64,000 nucleotides of DNA from Hydractinia symbiolongicarpus (GCF_029227915.1 NC_079885.1:14953001-15017000), one strand, 5' to 3'. Shown: positions 34,723 to 47,239, counted from the stretch's first letter. Translations and numbers: made by a program. Notes: generated by a model from the sequence alone, not told the origin.

Positions 34723-35172
34723 ATTGACTTTTTCACGTTACATTATTTATCATTACGACTGTGACGTATCTTTTTTACGCAATAACCGCCGAGTAAATCA
34801 AGTAAGGGACGTGATTAGAAGTTGCTTTCCCTTCAAAAAGGCTACAATCTTGCTGCTATATATGCGCCACGTCGCAAATGAATGGATTACGAGCGTCAGA
34901 CAAAGAAAATGGCGATGTAGTTACTTTGCTAATTAACTTTGTCATATGAAAATTAAGTCTGAAAGTACCCTAGATTGCCTTCGTTGGAACTTTTTACCCG
35001 AAGTCTTAAAGCGCATGGTTGTCGTGAATAATGGATAGCGCTTGAAAAGAGCTTTCAAATGCACATAAACACGACCTATTTCGGATAATCCAGTCAAGAA
35101 ATATGACCTTTAAAGTTTGAACCATTTTTGATGTAATGTGCTAATAAATCGTAGATATCTGCCCGTTTGTTT

Positions 35173-35291
35173 GTCTACGACCATACCACGATGAACACAC
35201 CTGTTCTCGTCCGATCACGGAAGTTAAGCATCGTCGGGCCGGGATAGTACTTGGATGGGGGACCACCTGGGAACTCCTGGTGTCGTAGGCT
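35173..35291 (+). rRNA. 5S rRNA: 5S rRNA gene, copy 62
   Basis: G93A, C106T. The next spacer has T5 in place of T6 (CTTTTTAACGC) and GCTAACTAAC. Confidence 0.92.
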
Positions 35292-35741
35292 ATTGACTTT
35301 TTCACGTTACATTATTTATCATTACGACTGTGACGTATCTTTTTAACGCAATAGCCGCTGAGTAAATCAAGAAAGAGACATGATTAGAAGTTGCTTTCCC
35401 TTCAAAACGGCTACAATCGTGCTGCAATAAATGCGCCACGTCGCAAATGAATGGATTACGAGCATGAGACAAAGAAAATGGCGATGTACTTACTTTGCTA
35501 ACTAACTTTGTCATATGAAAATTAAGTCTGAAAGTACCCTAGATTGCCTACGTTGGAACTTTTTACCGGAAATCTTAAAGCGCATTATTGTCGTAAAGAA
35601 TCGATAGCGCTTAAAAGGAGCTTTCAAATGCACATAAACACGAACTATTTCCGATCACCCAGTCAAGAATTATGATCTTTAAAGTTTAAACCATTTTCGA
35701 TGTAATGTGCTAATAAATCATAGATATCTACACGTATGTTT

Positions 35742-35860
35742 GTCTACGACCATACCACGATGAACACACCTGTTCTCGTCCGATCACGGAAGTTAAGCAT
35801 CGTCGGGCCGGGATAGTACTTGGATGGGGGACCGCCTAGGATCTCCCGGTGTCGTAGGCT
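35742..35860 (+). rRNA. 5S rRNA: 5S rRNA gene, copy 63
   Basis: G97A, A101T. G97A makes U79-A97. The promoter flank is the alternative form TCATAGATATCTACACGTATG. Confidence 0.92.
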
Positions 35861-36310
35861 ATTGACTTTTTCACGTTCCATTATTTATCATTACGACTGT
35901 GACGTATCTTTTTTACGCAAAAGCCGCTGAGTAAATCAAGTAAGGGACGTGATTAGAAGTTCCTTTCCCTTCAAAAAGGCTACAATCTTGCTGCAATAAA
36001 TGCGCCACGTCGCAAATGAATGGATTACGAGCGTCAGACAAAGAAAATGGCGACGTAGTTACTTTGCTAATTAAGTTTGTCATATGAAAATTAAGTCTGC
36101 AAGTACCCTAGATTGCCTTCGTTGGAACTTTTTACCGGAAATCATAAAGCGCATTATTGTTGTAAAGAATCGATAGCGCTTAAAAAGAGCTGTCATATGC
36201 ACATAAACACGACCTATTTCGGATAATCCAGTCAAGAATTATGACCTTTAAAGTTTAAACCATTTTCGATGTAATGTGCTAATAAATCGTAGATATCTGC
36301 CCGTTTGTTT

Positions 36311-36429
36311 GTCTACGACCATACCACGATGAACACACCTATTCTTGTCCGATCACAGAAGTTAAGCATCGTCGGGGCGGGATAGTACTTGGATGGGTGA
36401 CCGCCTGGGATATCCCGGTGTCGTAGGCT
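36311..36429 (+). rRNA. 5S rRNA: 5S rRNA gene, copy 64 (S haplotype)
   Basis: All seven S changes; next spacer with TTTCTT for the T6. Confidence 0.89.
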
Positions 36430-36879
36430 ATTGACTTTTTCACGTTACATTATTTATCATTACGACTGGGACGTATCTTTCTTACGCAATAGCCGCCGAG
36501 TAAATCAAGTAAGGGACATGATTAGAAGCTTCTTTCCCTTAAAAAGGGCTACAATCTTGCTGCAATAAATGCGCCACGTCGCAAATGAATGGATTAAGAG
36601 CGTCAGACAAAGAAAATGGCGATGTAGTTACTTTGCTAATTAACTTTGTCATATGAAAATTAAGTCTGCAAGTACACTAGATTGCCTCTGTTGGAACTTT
36701 TTACCGGAAATCATAAAGCGCATTATTGTTGTAAAGAATCGATAGCGCTTAAAAAGAGCTGTCAAATGCACATAAACACGACCTATTTCGAATGATCCAG
36801 TCAAGAAATATGACCTTTAAAGTTTGAACCATTTTCGATGTAATGTGCTAATAAATCGTAGATATCTGCCCGTTTGTTT

Positions 36880-36998
36880 GTCTACGACCATACCACGATG
36901 AACACACCTGTTCTTGTCCGATCAGGGAAGTTAAGCATCGTCGGGCCGGGATAGTACCTGGATGGGGGACCGCCCGGTATCTCCCGGTGTCGTAGGCT
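36880..36998 (+). rRNA. 5S rRNA: 5S rRNA gene, copy 65
   Basis: C36T, C46G, T79C, T96C, G99T, A101T. T96C and G99T lie in or beside the C box. Confidence 0.9.
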
Positions 36999-37448
36999 AT
37001 TGACTTTTTCACGTTACATTATTTATCATTACGACTGTGACGTATCTTTTTTACGCAATAACCGCCGAGTAAATCAAGTAAGGGACGTGATTAGAAGTTG
37101 CTTTCCCTTCAAAAAGGCTACAATCTTGCTGCTATATATGCGCCACGTCGCAAATGAATGGATTACGAGCGTCAGACAAAGAAAATGGCGATGTAGTTAC
37201 TTTGCTAATTAACTTTGTCATATGAAAATTAAGTCTGAAAGTACCCTAGATTGCCTTCGTTGGAACTTTTTACCCGAAGTCTTAAAGCGCATGGTTGTCG
37301 TGAATAATGGATAGCGCTTGAAAAGAGCTTTCAAATGCACATAAACACGACCTATTTCGGATAATCCAGTCAAGAAATATGACCTTTAAAGTTTGAACCA
37401 TTTTTGATGTAATGTGCTAATAAATCGTAGATATCTGCCCGTTTGTTT

Positions 37449-37567
37449 GTCTACGACCATACCACGATGAACACACCTGTTCTCGTCCGATCACGGAAGT
37501 TAAGCATCGTCGGGCCGGGATAGTACTTGGATGGGGGACCACCTGGGAACTCCTGGTGTCGTAGGCT
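37449..37567 (+). rRNA. 5S rRNA: 5S rRNA gene, copy 66
   Basis: G93A, C106T; repeat of copy 60 at +3414. Confidence 0.92.
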
Positions 37568-38017
37568 ATTGACTTTTTCACGTTACATTATTTATCATTA
37601 CGACTGTGACGTATCTTTTTTACGCAATAGCCGCTGAGTAAATCAAGAAAGAGACATGATTAGAAGTTGCTTTCCCTTCAAAACGGCTACAATCGTGCTG
37701 CAATAAATGCGCCACGTCGCAAATGAATGGATTACGAGCATGAGACAAAGAAAATGGCGATGTAGTTACTTTGCTAATTAACTTTGTCATATGAAAATTA
37801 AGTCTGCAAGTACACTAGATTGCCTACGTTGGAACTTTTTACCGGAAATCATAAAGCGCATTATTGTTGTAAAGAATCGATAGCGCTTAAAAAGAGCTGT
37901 CAAATGCACATAAACACGACCTATTTCGAATGATCCAGTCAAGAAATATGACCTTTAAAGTTTGAACCATTTTCGATGTAATGTGCTAATAAATCGTAGA
38001 TATCTGCCCGTTTGTTT

Positions 38018-38136
38018 GTCTACGACCATACCACGATGAACACACCTGTTCTTGTCCGATCAGGGAAGTTAAGCATCGTCGGGCCGGGATAGTACCTGGA
38101 TGGGGGACCGCCTGGGATCTCCCGGTGTCGTAGGCT
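38018..38136 (+). rRNA. 5S rRNA: 5S rRNA gene, copy 67
   Basis: C36T, C46G, T79C, A101T; repeat of copy 61. Confidence 0.91.
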
Positions 38137-38586
38137 ATTGACTTTTTCACGTTACATTATTTATCATTACGACTGTGACGTATCTTTTTTACGCAATAAC
38201 CGCCGAGTAAATCAAGTAAGGGACGTGATTAGAAGTTGCTTTCCCTTCAAAAAGGCTACAATCTTGCTGCTATATATGCGCCACGTCGCAAATGAATGGA
38301 TTACGAGCGTCAGACAAAGAAAATGGCGATGTAGTTACTTTGCTAATTAACTTTGTCATATGAAAATTAAGTCTGAAAGTACCCTAGATTGCCTTCGTTG
38401 GAACTTTTTACCCGAAGTCTTAAAGCGCATGGTTGTCGTGAATAATGGATAGCGCTTGAAAAGAGCTTTCAAATGCACATAAACACGACCTATTTCGGAT
38501 AATCCAGTCAAGAAATATGACCTTTAAAGTTTGAACCATTTTTGATGTAATGTGCTAATAAATCGTAGATATCTGCCCGTTTGTTT

Positions 38587-38705
38587 GTCTACGACCATAC
38601 CACGATGAACACACCTGTTCTCGTCCGATCACGGAAGTTAAGCATCGTCGGGCCGGGATAGTACTTGGATGGGGGACCACCTGGGAACTCCTGGTGTCGT
38701 AGGCT
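38587..38705 (+). rRNA. 5S rRNA: 5S rRNA gene, copy 68
   Basis: G93A, C106T; repeat of copy 62, including the CTTTTTAACGC change. Confidence 0.92.
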
Positions 38706-39155
38706 ATTGACTTTTTCACGTTACATTATTTATCATTACGACTGTGACGTATCTTTTTAACGCAATAGCCGCTGAGTAAATCAAGAAAGAGACATGATTA
38801 GAAGTTGCTTTCCCTTCAAAACGGCTACAATCGTGCTGCAATAAATGCGCCACGTCGCAAATGAATGGATTACGAGCATGAGACAAAGAAAATGGCGATG
38901 TACTTACTTTGCTAACTAACTTTGTCATATGAAAATTAAGTCTGAAAGTACCCTAGATTGCCTACGTTGGAACTTTTTACCGGAAATCTTAAAGCGCATT
39001 ATTGTCGTAAAGAATCGATAGCGCTTAAAAGGAGCTTTCAAATGCACATAAACACGAACTATTTCCGATCACCCAGTCAAGAATTATGATCTTTAAAGTT
39101 TAAACCATTTTCGATGTAATGTGCTAATAAATCATAGATATCTACACGTATGTTT

Positions 39156-39274
39156 GTCTACGACCATACCACGATGAACACACCTGTTCTCGTCCGATCA
39201 CGGAAGTTAAGCATCGTCGGGCCGGGATAGTACTTGGATGGGGGACCGCCTAGGATCTCCCGGTGTCGTAGGCT
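39156..39274 (+). rRNA. 5S rRNA: 5S rRNA gene, copy 69
   Basis: G97A, A101T with the alternative flank; repeat of copy 63. Confidence 0.92.
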
Positions 39275-39724
39275 ATTGACTTTTTCACGTTCCATTATTT
39301 ATCATTACGACTGTGACGTATCTTTTTTACGCAAAAGCCGCTGAGTAAATCAAGTAAGGGACGTGATTAGAAGTTCCTTTCCCTTCAAAAAGGCTACAAT
39401 CTTGCTGCAATAAATGCGCCACGTCGCAAATGAATGGATTACGAGCGTCAGACAAAGAAAATGGCGACGTAGTTACTTTGCTAATTAAGTTTGTCATATG
39501 AAAATTAAGTCTGCAAGTACCCTAGATTGCCTTCGTTGGAACTTTTTACCGGAAATCATAAAGCGCATTATTGTTGTAAAGAATCGATAGCGCTTAAAAA
39601 GAGCTGTCATATGCACATAAACACGACCTATTTCGGATAATCCAGTCAAGAATTATGACCTTTAAAGTTTAAACCATTTTCGATGTAATGTGCTAATAAA
39701 TCGTAGATATCTGCCCGTTTGTTT

Positions 39725-39843
39725 GTCTACGACCATACCACGATGAACACACCTATTCTTGTCCGATCACAGAAGTTAAGCATCGTCGGGGCGGGATAGT
39801 ACTTGGATGGGTGACCGCCTGGGATATCCCGGTGTCGTAGGCT
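39725..39843 (+). rRNA. 5S rRNA: 5S rRNA gene, copy 70 (S haplotype)
   Basis: All seven S changes; repeat of copy 64. Confidence 0.89.
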
Positions 39844-40293
39844 ATTGACTTTTTCACGTTACATTATTTATCATTACGACTGGGACGTATCTTTCTTACG
39901 CAATAGCCGCCGAGTAAATCAAGTAAGGGACATGATTAGAAGCTTCTTTCCCTTAAAAAGGGCTACAATCTTGCTGCAATAAATGCGCCACGTCGCAAAT
40001 GAATGGATTAAGAGCGTCAGACAAAGAAAATGGCGATGTAGTTACTTTGCTAATTAACTTTGTCATATGAAAATTAAGTCTGCAAGTACACTAGATTGCC
40101 TCTGTTGGAACTTTTTACCGGAAATCATAAAGCGCATTATTGTTGTAAAGAATCGATAGCGCTTAAAAAGAGCTGTCAAATGCACATAAACACGACCTAT
40201 TTCGAATGATCCAGTCAAGAAATATGACCTTTAAAGTTTGAACCATTTTCGATGTAATGTGCTAATAAATCGTAGATATCTGCCCGTTTGTTT

Positions 40294-40412
40294 GTCTACG
40301 ACCATACCACGATGAACACACCTGTTCTTGTCCGATCAGGGAAGTTAAGCATCGTCGGGCCGGGATAGTACCTGGATGGGGGACCGCCCGGTATCTCCCG
40401 GTGTCGTAGGCT
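40294..40412 (+). rRNA. 5S rRNA: 5S rRNA gene, copy 71
   Basis: C36T, C46G, T79C, T96C, G99T, A101T; repeat of copy 65. Confidence 0.9.
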
Positions 40413-40862
40413 ATTGACTTTTTCACGTTACATTATTTATCATTACGACTGTGACGTATCTTTTTTACGCAATAACCGCCGAGTAAATCAAGTAAGGGAC
40501 GTGATTAGAAGTTGCTTTCCCTTCAAAAAGGCTACAATCTTGCTGCTATATATGCGCCGCGTCGCAAATGAATGGATTACGAGCGTCAGACAAAGAAAAT
40601 GGCGATGTAGTTACTTTGCTAATTAACTTTGTCATATGAAAATTAAGTCTGAAAGTACCCTAGATTGCCTTCGTTGGAACTTTTTACCCGAAATCTTAAA
40701 GCGCATGGTTGTCGTGAATAATGGATAGCGCTTGAAAAGAGCTTTCAAATGCACATAAACACGACCTATTTCGGATAATCCAGTCAAGAAATATGACCTT
40801 TAAAGTTTGAACCATTTTTGATGTAATGTGCTAATAAATCGTAGATATCTGCCCGTTTGTTT

Positions 40863-40981
40863 GTCTACGACCATACCACGATGAACACACCTGTTCTCGT
40901 CCGATCACGGAAGTTAAGCATCGTCGGGCCGGGATAGTACTTGGATGGGGGACCACCTGGGAACTCCTGGTGTCGTAGGCT
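40863..40981 (+). rRNA. 5S rRNA: 5S rRNA gene, copy 72
   Basis: G93A, C106T. The spacer after it is chimeric: 3414-repeat type up to CACGAACTATTT, then CGAATGATCCACTC from 41341. Confidence 0.92.
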
Positions 40982-41431
40982 ATTGACTTTTTCACGTTAC
41001 ATTATTTATCATTACGACTGTGACGTATCTTTTTTACGCAATAGCCGCTGAGTAAATCAAGAAAGAGACATGATTAGAAGTTGCTTTCCCTTCAAAACGG
41101 CTACAATCGTGCTGCAATAAATGCGCCACGTCGCAAATGAATGGATTACGAGCATGAGACAAAGCAAATGGCGATGTACTTACTTTGCTAACTAACTTTG
41201 TCATATGAAAATTAAGTCTGAAAGTACCCTAGATTGCCTACGTTGGAACTTTTTACCGGAAATCTTAAAGCGCATTATTGTCGTAAAGAATCGATAGCGC
41301 TTAAAAGGAGCTTTCAAATGCACATAAACACGAACTATTTCGAATGATCCACTCAAGAAATATGACCTTTAAAGTTTGAACCATTTTCGATGTAATGTGC
41401 TAATAAATCGTAGATATCTGCCCGTTTGTTT

Positions 41432-41550
41432 GTCTACGACCATACCACGATGAACACACCTGTTCTCGTCCGATCACGGAAGTTAAGCATCGTCGGGCCG
41501 GGATAGCACTTGGATGGGGGACCGCTTGGGAACTCCCGGTGTCGTAGGCT
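41432..41550 (+). rRNA. 5S rRNA: 5S rRNA gene, copy 73
   Basis: T76C (loop E) and C95T (G81-U95 wobble, C box). The flank carries ATCCACTCAAG, seen again before copy 90. Confidence 0.91.
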
Positions 41551-42000
41551 ATTGACTTTTTCACGTTACATTATTTATTATTACGACTGTGACGTATCTT
41601 TTTTACGCAATAGCCGCTGAGTAAATCAAGTAAGGGACGTGATTAGAAGTTGCTTTCCCTTCAAAACGGCTACAATCTTGCTGCAATAAATGCGCCACGT
41701 CGCAAATAAATGGATTACGAGCGTCAGACAAAGAAAATGGCGATGTAGTTAATTTGCTAATTAACTTTGTCATATGAAAATTAAGTCTGAAATTACCCTA
41801 GATTGCCTTCGTTGGAACTTTTTACCGGAAATCATAAAGCGCATTATTGTTGTAAAGAATCGACAGCGCTTAAAAAGAGCTGTCAAATGCACATAAACAC
41901 GACCTATTTCGAATGATCCAGTCAAGAAATATGACCTTTAAAGTTTGAACCATTTTCGATGTAATGTGCTAATAAATCGTAGATATCTGCCCGGTTGTTT

Positions 42001-42119
42001 GTCTACGACCATACCACGATGAACACACCTGTTCTCGTCCGATCACGGAAGTAAAGCATCGTCGTGCCGGGATAGTACTTGGATGGGGGACCGCCTGGGA
42101 ACTCCCGGTGTCGTAGGCT
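42001..42119 (+). rRNA. 5S rRNA: 5S rRNA gene, copy 74
   Basis: T53A (A box, GTAAAGC) and G65T. The same pair occurs in copies 90 and 91, with matching GACGTTATTAG and CAAATCAATGG spacers. Confidence 0.91.
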
Positions 42120-42568
42120 ATTGACTTTTTCACGTTACATTATTTATCATTACGACTGTGACGTATCTTTTTTACGCAATAGCCGCTGAGTAAATCAAGT
42201 AAGGGACGTTATTAGAAGTTTCTTTCCCTTTAAAACGGCTACGATCTGGCTGCAATAAATGCGCCACGTCGCAAATCAATGGATTACGAGCGTCAGACAA
42301 AGAAAATGGCGATGTAGTTAATTTGCTAATTAACTTTGTCATATGGAAATTAAGTCTGCAAGTACCCTAGATTGCCTTCGTTGGAACTTTTTACCGGAAA
42401 TCATAAAGCGCATTTTTGTTGTCAAGAATCGATAGCGCTTAAAAAGAGCTGTCAAATGCACATAAACGCGACCTATTTCGAATGATCCAGTCAAAAAATA
42501 TGACCTTTAAAGTTTGAACCATTTTCGATGTAATGTGCTAATAAATCGTAGATATGTGCCGTTTGTTT

Positions 42569-42687
42569 GTCTACGACCATACCACGATGAACACACCTGT
42601 TCTCGTCCGATCACGGAAGTTAAGCATCGTCGGGTCGGGATAGTACTTGGATGGGGGACCGCCTGGGATCTCCCGGTGTCGTAGGCT
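42569..42687 (+). rRNA. 5S rRNA: 5S rRNA gene, copy 75
   Basis: C67T (U67-G108 wobble) and A101T. First terminator is TATTT. The flank is one base short (ATATGTGCCG). Confidence 0.91.
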
Positions 42688-42693
42688 ATTGAC

Positions 42694-42698
42694 TATTT
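42694..42698 (+). terminator. Degenerate first terminator (TATTT) after copy 75
   Basis: T5 interrupted by A, leaving three Ts. Read-through to the T6 at +49 is expected. Confidence 0.75.
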
Positions 42699-43137
42699 CA
42701 CGTTACATTATTTATCATTACGACTGTGACGTATCTTTTTTACGCAATAGCCGCTGAGTAAATCAAGTAAGGGACGTGATTAGAAGTTGCTTTCCCTTCA
42801 AAACGGCTACAATCTTGCTGCAATAAATGCGCCACGTCGCAAATAAATGGATTACGAGCGTCAGACAAAGAAAATGGCGATGTAGTTACTTTGCTAATTA
42901 ACTTTGTCATATGAAAATTAAGTCTGAAAGTACCCTAGATTTCCTTCGTTGCAACTTTTTACCGGAAATCTTAAAGCGCATGGTTGTTGTCAAGAATCGA
43001 TAGCGCTTAAAAAGAGCTGTCAAATGCACATAAACACGACCTATTTCGAATGATCCAGTCAAGAAATATGACCTTTAAAGTTTAAACCATTTTCGATGTA
43101 ATGTGCTAATAAATCGTAGATATCTGCCCGGTTGTTT

Positions 43138-43256
43138 GTCTACGACCATACCACGATGAACACACCTGTTCTCGTCCAATCAGGGAAGTTAAGCATCGTC
43201 GGGCCGGGATAGTACCTGGATGGGGGACCGCCTGGGAACGCCCGGTGTCGTAGGCT
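43138..43256 (+). rRNA. 5S rRNA: 5S rRNA gene, copy 76
   Basis: G41A, C46G, T79C, T103G; the copy 6 combination plus G41A in loop C. Confidence 0.9.
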
Positions 43257-43706
43257 ATTGACTTTTTCACGTTACATTATTTATCATTACGACTGTGACG
43301 TATCTTTTTTACGCAATAGCCGCTGAGTTAATCAAGTAAGGGACGTGATTAGAAGTTGCTTTCCCTTCAAAAAGGCTATAATCTTGCTGCAATAAATGCG
43401 CCACGTCGCAAATGAATGGATTGCGAGCGTCAGACAAAGAAAATGGCGATGTAGTTACTTTGCTAATTAACTTTGTCATATGAAAATTAAGTCTGCAAGT
43501 ACACTAGATTGCCTCTGTTGGAACTTTTTACCGGAAATCATAAAGCGCATTATTGTTGTAAAGAATCGATAGCGCTTAAAAAGAGCTGTCAAATGCACAT
43601 AAACACGACCTATTTCGAATGATCCAGTCAAGAAATATGACCTTTAAAGTTTGAACCATTTTCGATGTAATGTGCTAATAAATCGTAGATATCTGCCGGT
43701 TTGTTT

Positions 43707-43825
43707 GTCTACGACCATACCACGATGAACACACCTGTTCTTGTCCGATCACGGAAGTTAAGCATCGTCGGGCCGGGATAGTACTTGGATGGGGGACCGC
43801 CTGGGATCTCCCGGTGTCGTAGGCT
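43707..43825 (+). rRNA. 5S rRNA: 5S rRNA gene, copy 77
   Basis: C36T, A101T. The next spacer ends GAGCTTGCCAATG. Confidence 0.94.
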
Positions 43826-44275
43826 ATTGACTTTTTCACGTTACATTATTTATCATTACGACTGTGACGTAACTTTTTTACGCAATAGCCGCCGAGTAAA
43901 TCAAGTAAGGGACGTGATTAGAAGTTGCTTTCCCTTCAAAAAGGCTACAATCTTGCTGCAATAAATGCGCCACGTCGCAAATGAATGGATTACGAGCGTC
44001 AGACAAAGAAAATGGCGATGTGGTTACTTTGCTAATTAACTTTGTCATATGAAAATTAAGTCTGAAAGTACCCTAGATTGCCTTCGTTGGAACTTTTTAC
44101 CCGAAATCTTAAAGCGCATGGTTGTCGTGAATAATGGATAGCGCTTGAAAAGAGCTTGCCAATGCACATAAACACGACCTATTTCGGATAATCCAGTCAA
44201 GAATTATGACCTTTAAAGTTTAAACCATTTTCGATGTAATGTGGTAATAAATCGTAGATATCTGCCCGATTGTTT

Positions 44276-44394
44276 GTCTACGACCATACCACGATGAACA
44301 CACCTATTCTTGTCCGATCACGGAAGTTAAGCATCGTCGGGGCGGGATAGTACTTGGATGGGTGACCGCCTGGGATATCCCGGTGTCGTAGGCT
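44276..44394 (+). rRNA. 5S rRNA: 5S rRNA gene, copy 78 (S haplotype without G47A)
   Basis: G31A, C36T, C67G, G88T, A101T, C102A. Base 47 is still G, so it is either the ancestor of S or a converted S copy. Confidence 0.89.
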
Positions 44395-44844
44395 ATTGAC
44401 TTTTTCACGTTACATTATTTATCATTACGACTGGGACGTATCTTTCTTACGCAATAGCCGCCGAGTAAATCAAGTAAGGGACATGATTAGAAGCTTCTTT
44501 CCCTTAAAAAGGGCTACAATCTTGCTGCAATAAATGCGCCACGTCGCAAATGAATGGATTAAGAGCGTCAGACAAAGAAAATGGCGATGTAGTTACTTTG
44601 CTAATTAACTTTGTCATATGAAAATTAAGTCTGCAAGTACACTAGATTGCCTCTGTTGGAACTTTTTACCGGAAATCATAAAGCGCATTATTGTTGTAAA
44701 GAATCGATAGCGCTTAAAAAGAGCTGTCAAATGCACATAAACACGACCTATTTCGAATGATCCAGTCAAGAAATATGACCTTTAAAGTTTGAACCATTTT
44801 CGATGTAATGTGCTAATAAATCGTAGATATCTGCCCGTTTGTTT

Positions 44845-44963
44845 GTCTACGACCATACCACGATGAACACACCTGTTCTTGTCCGTTCAGGGAAGTTAGG
44901 CATCGTCGGGCCGGGATAGTACCTGGATGGGGGACCGCCTGGGATCTCCCGGTGTCGTAGGCT
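44845..44963 (+). rRNA. 5S rRNA: 5S rRNA gene, copy 79
   Basis: C36T, A42T, C46G, A55G, T79C, A101T. A55G alters the A box core. Next spacer has TTTGCTTTTATATATG. Confidence 0.89.
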
Positions 44964-45413
44964 ATTGACTTTTTCACGTTACATTATTTATCATTACGAC
45001 TGTGACGTATCTTTTTTACGCAATAACCGCCGAGTAAATCAAGTAAGGGACGTGATTAGAAGTTGCTTTCCCTTCAAAAAGGCTACAATTTTGCTTTTAT
45101 ATATGCGCCACGTCGCAAATGAATGGATTACGAGCGTCAGACAAAGAAAATGGCGATGTAGTTACTTTGCTAATTAACTTTGTCATATGAAAATTAAGTC
45201 TGAAAGTACCCTAGATTGCCTTCGTTGGAACTTTTTACCCGAAATCTTAAAGCGCATGGTTGTCGTGAATAATGGATAGCGCTTGAAAAGAGCTTTCAAA
45301 TGCACATAAACACGACCTATTTCGGATAATCCAGTCAAGAAATATGACCTTTAAAGTTTGAACCATTTTTGATGTAATGTGCTAATAAATCGTAGATATC
45401 TGCCCGTTTGTTT

Positions 45414-45532
45414 GTCTACGACCATACCACGATGAACACACCTGTTCTCGTCCGATCACGGAAGTTAAGCATCGTCGGGCCGGGATAGTACTTGGATGGG
45501 GGACCGCCTGGGAACTCCTGGTGTCGTAGGCT
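45414..45532 (+). rRNA. 5S rRNA: 5S rRNA gene, copy 80 (C106T)
   Basis: C106T only (wobble in helix V). Confidence 0.94.
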
Positions 45533-45982
45533 ATTGACTTTTTCACGTTACATTATTTATCATTACGACTGTGACGTATCTTTTTTACGCAATAGCCGCT
45601 GAGTAAATCAAGAAAGAGACATGATTAGAAGTTGCTTTCCCTTCAAAACGGCTACAATCGTGCTGCAATAAATGCGCCACGTCGCAAATGAATAGATTAC
45701 GAGCATGAGACAAAGAAAATGGCGATGTACTTACTTTGCTAACTAACTTTGTCATATGAAAATTAAGTCTGAAAGTACCCTAGATTGCCTACGTTGGAAC
45801 TTTTTACCGGAAATCTTAAAGCGCATTATTGTCGTAAAGAATCGATAGCGCTTAAAAGGAGCTTTCAAATGCACATAAACACGAACTATTTCCGATCACC
45901 CAGTCAAGAATTATGATCTTTAAAGTTTAAACCATTTTCGATGTAATGTGCTAATAAATCATAGATATCTACACGTATGTTT

Positions 45983-46101
45983 GTCTACGACCATACCACG
46001 ATGAACACACCTGTTCTCGTCCGATCACGGAAGTTAAGCATCGTCGGGCCGGGATAGTACTTGGATGGGGGACCGCCTGGGATCTCCCGGTGTCGTATGC
46101 T
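45983..46101 (+). rRNA. 5S rRNA: 5S rRNA gene, copy 81
   Basis: A101T and G116T; the latter breaks C3-G116 in helix I. Alternative flank TCATAGATATCTACACGTATG. Confidence 0.91.
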
Positions 46102-46551
46102 ATTGACTTTTTCACGTTACATTATTTATCATTACGACTGTGACGTATCTTTTTTACGCAATAGCCGCTGAGTTAATCAAGTAAGGGACGTGATTAGAAG
46201 TTGCTTTCCCTTCAAAAAGGCTATAATCTTGCTGCAATAAATGCGCCACGTCGCAAATGAATGGATTGCGAGCGTCAGACAAAGAAAATGGCGATGTAGT
46301 TACTTTGCTAATTAACTTTGTCATATGAAAATTAAGTCTGCAAGTACACTAGATTGCCTCTGTTGGAACTTTTTACCGGAAATCATAAAGCGCATTATTG
46401 TTGTAAAGAATCGATAGCGCTTAAAAAGAGCTGTCAAATGCACATAAACACGACCTATTTCGAATGATCCAGTCAAGAAATATGACCTTTAAAGTTTGAA
46501 CCATTTTCGATGTAATGTGCTAATAAATCGTAGATATCTGCCCGTTTGTTT

Positions 46552-46670
46552 GTCTACGACCATACCACGATGAACACACCTGTTCTTGTCCGATCACGGA
46601 AGTTAAGCATCGTCGGGCCGGGATAGTACTTGGATGGGGGACCGCCTGGGATCTCCCGGTGTCGTAGGCT
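46552..46670 (+). rRNA. 5S rRNA: 5S rRNA gene, copy 82
   Basis: C36T, A101T, as copy 77. Confidence 0.94.
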
Positions 46671-47120
46671 ATTGACTTTTTCACGTTACATTATTTATCA
46701 TTACGACTGTGACGTAACTTTTTTACGCAATAGCCGCCGAGTAAATCAAGTAAGGGACGTGATTAGAAGTTGCTTTCCCTTCAAAAAGGCTACAATCTTG
46801 CTGCAATAAATGCGCCACGTCGCAAATGAATGGATTACGAGCGTCAGACAAAGAAAATGGCGATGTAGTTACTTTGCTAATTAACTTTGTCATATGAAAA
46901 TTAAGTCTGAAAGTACCCTAGATTGCCTTCGTTGGAACTTTTTACCCGAAATCTTAAAGCGCATGGTTGTCGTGAATAATGGATAGCGCTTGAAAAGAGC
47001 TTGCAAATGCACATAAACACGACCTATTTCGGATAATCCAATCAAGAATTATGACCTTTAAAGTTTGAACCATTTTCGATGTAATGTGCTAATAAATCGT
47101 AGATATCTGCCCGTTTGTTT

Positions 47121-47239
47121 GTCTACGACCATACCACGATGAACACACCTGTTCTTGTCCGTTCAGGGAAGTTAAGCATCGTCGGGCCGGGATAGTACCT
47201 GGATGGGGGACCGCCTGGGATCTCCCGGTGTCGTAGGCT
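47121..47239 (+). rRNA. 5S rRNA: 5S rRNA gene, copy 83
   Basis: C36T, A42T, C46G, T79C, A101T. Next spacer reads AATTATTTTTGTC where others have AATTAACTTTGTC. Confidence 0.9.

Larger units (their letters stand above)
33466..41340 (+). repeat. Six-unit higher-order repeat, 3414 bp, two copies and a partial third
   Basis: Copies 59-64 recur as 65-70 at exactly +3414, and 71-72 start a third copy. Private marks recur in each: CTGCTATATATG, the G93A-C106T gene, CTTTTTAACGC at 35338 and 38752, the TCATAGATATCTACACGTATG flank, and the S gene. The third copy ends in its second spacer at about 41340. Copy 59 lacks T96C and G99T, which 65 and 71 share. Confidence 0.94.

Noticed and set aside
35302-35514. 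Minus-strand frames at 35302, 38716, 61114 and 63389
   Set aside because: Antisense spacer frames with no recognisable domain, repeating with the 3414-bp duplication or single to one unit.
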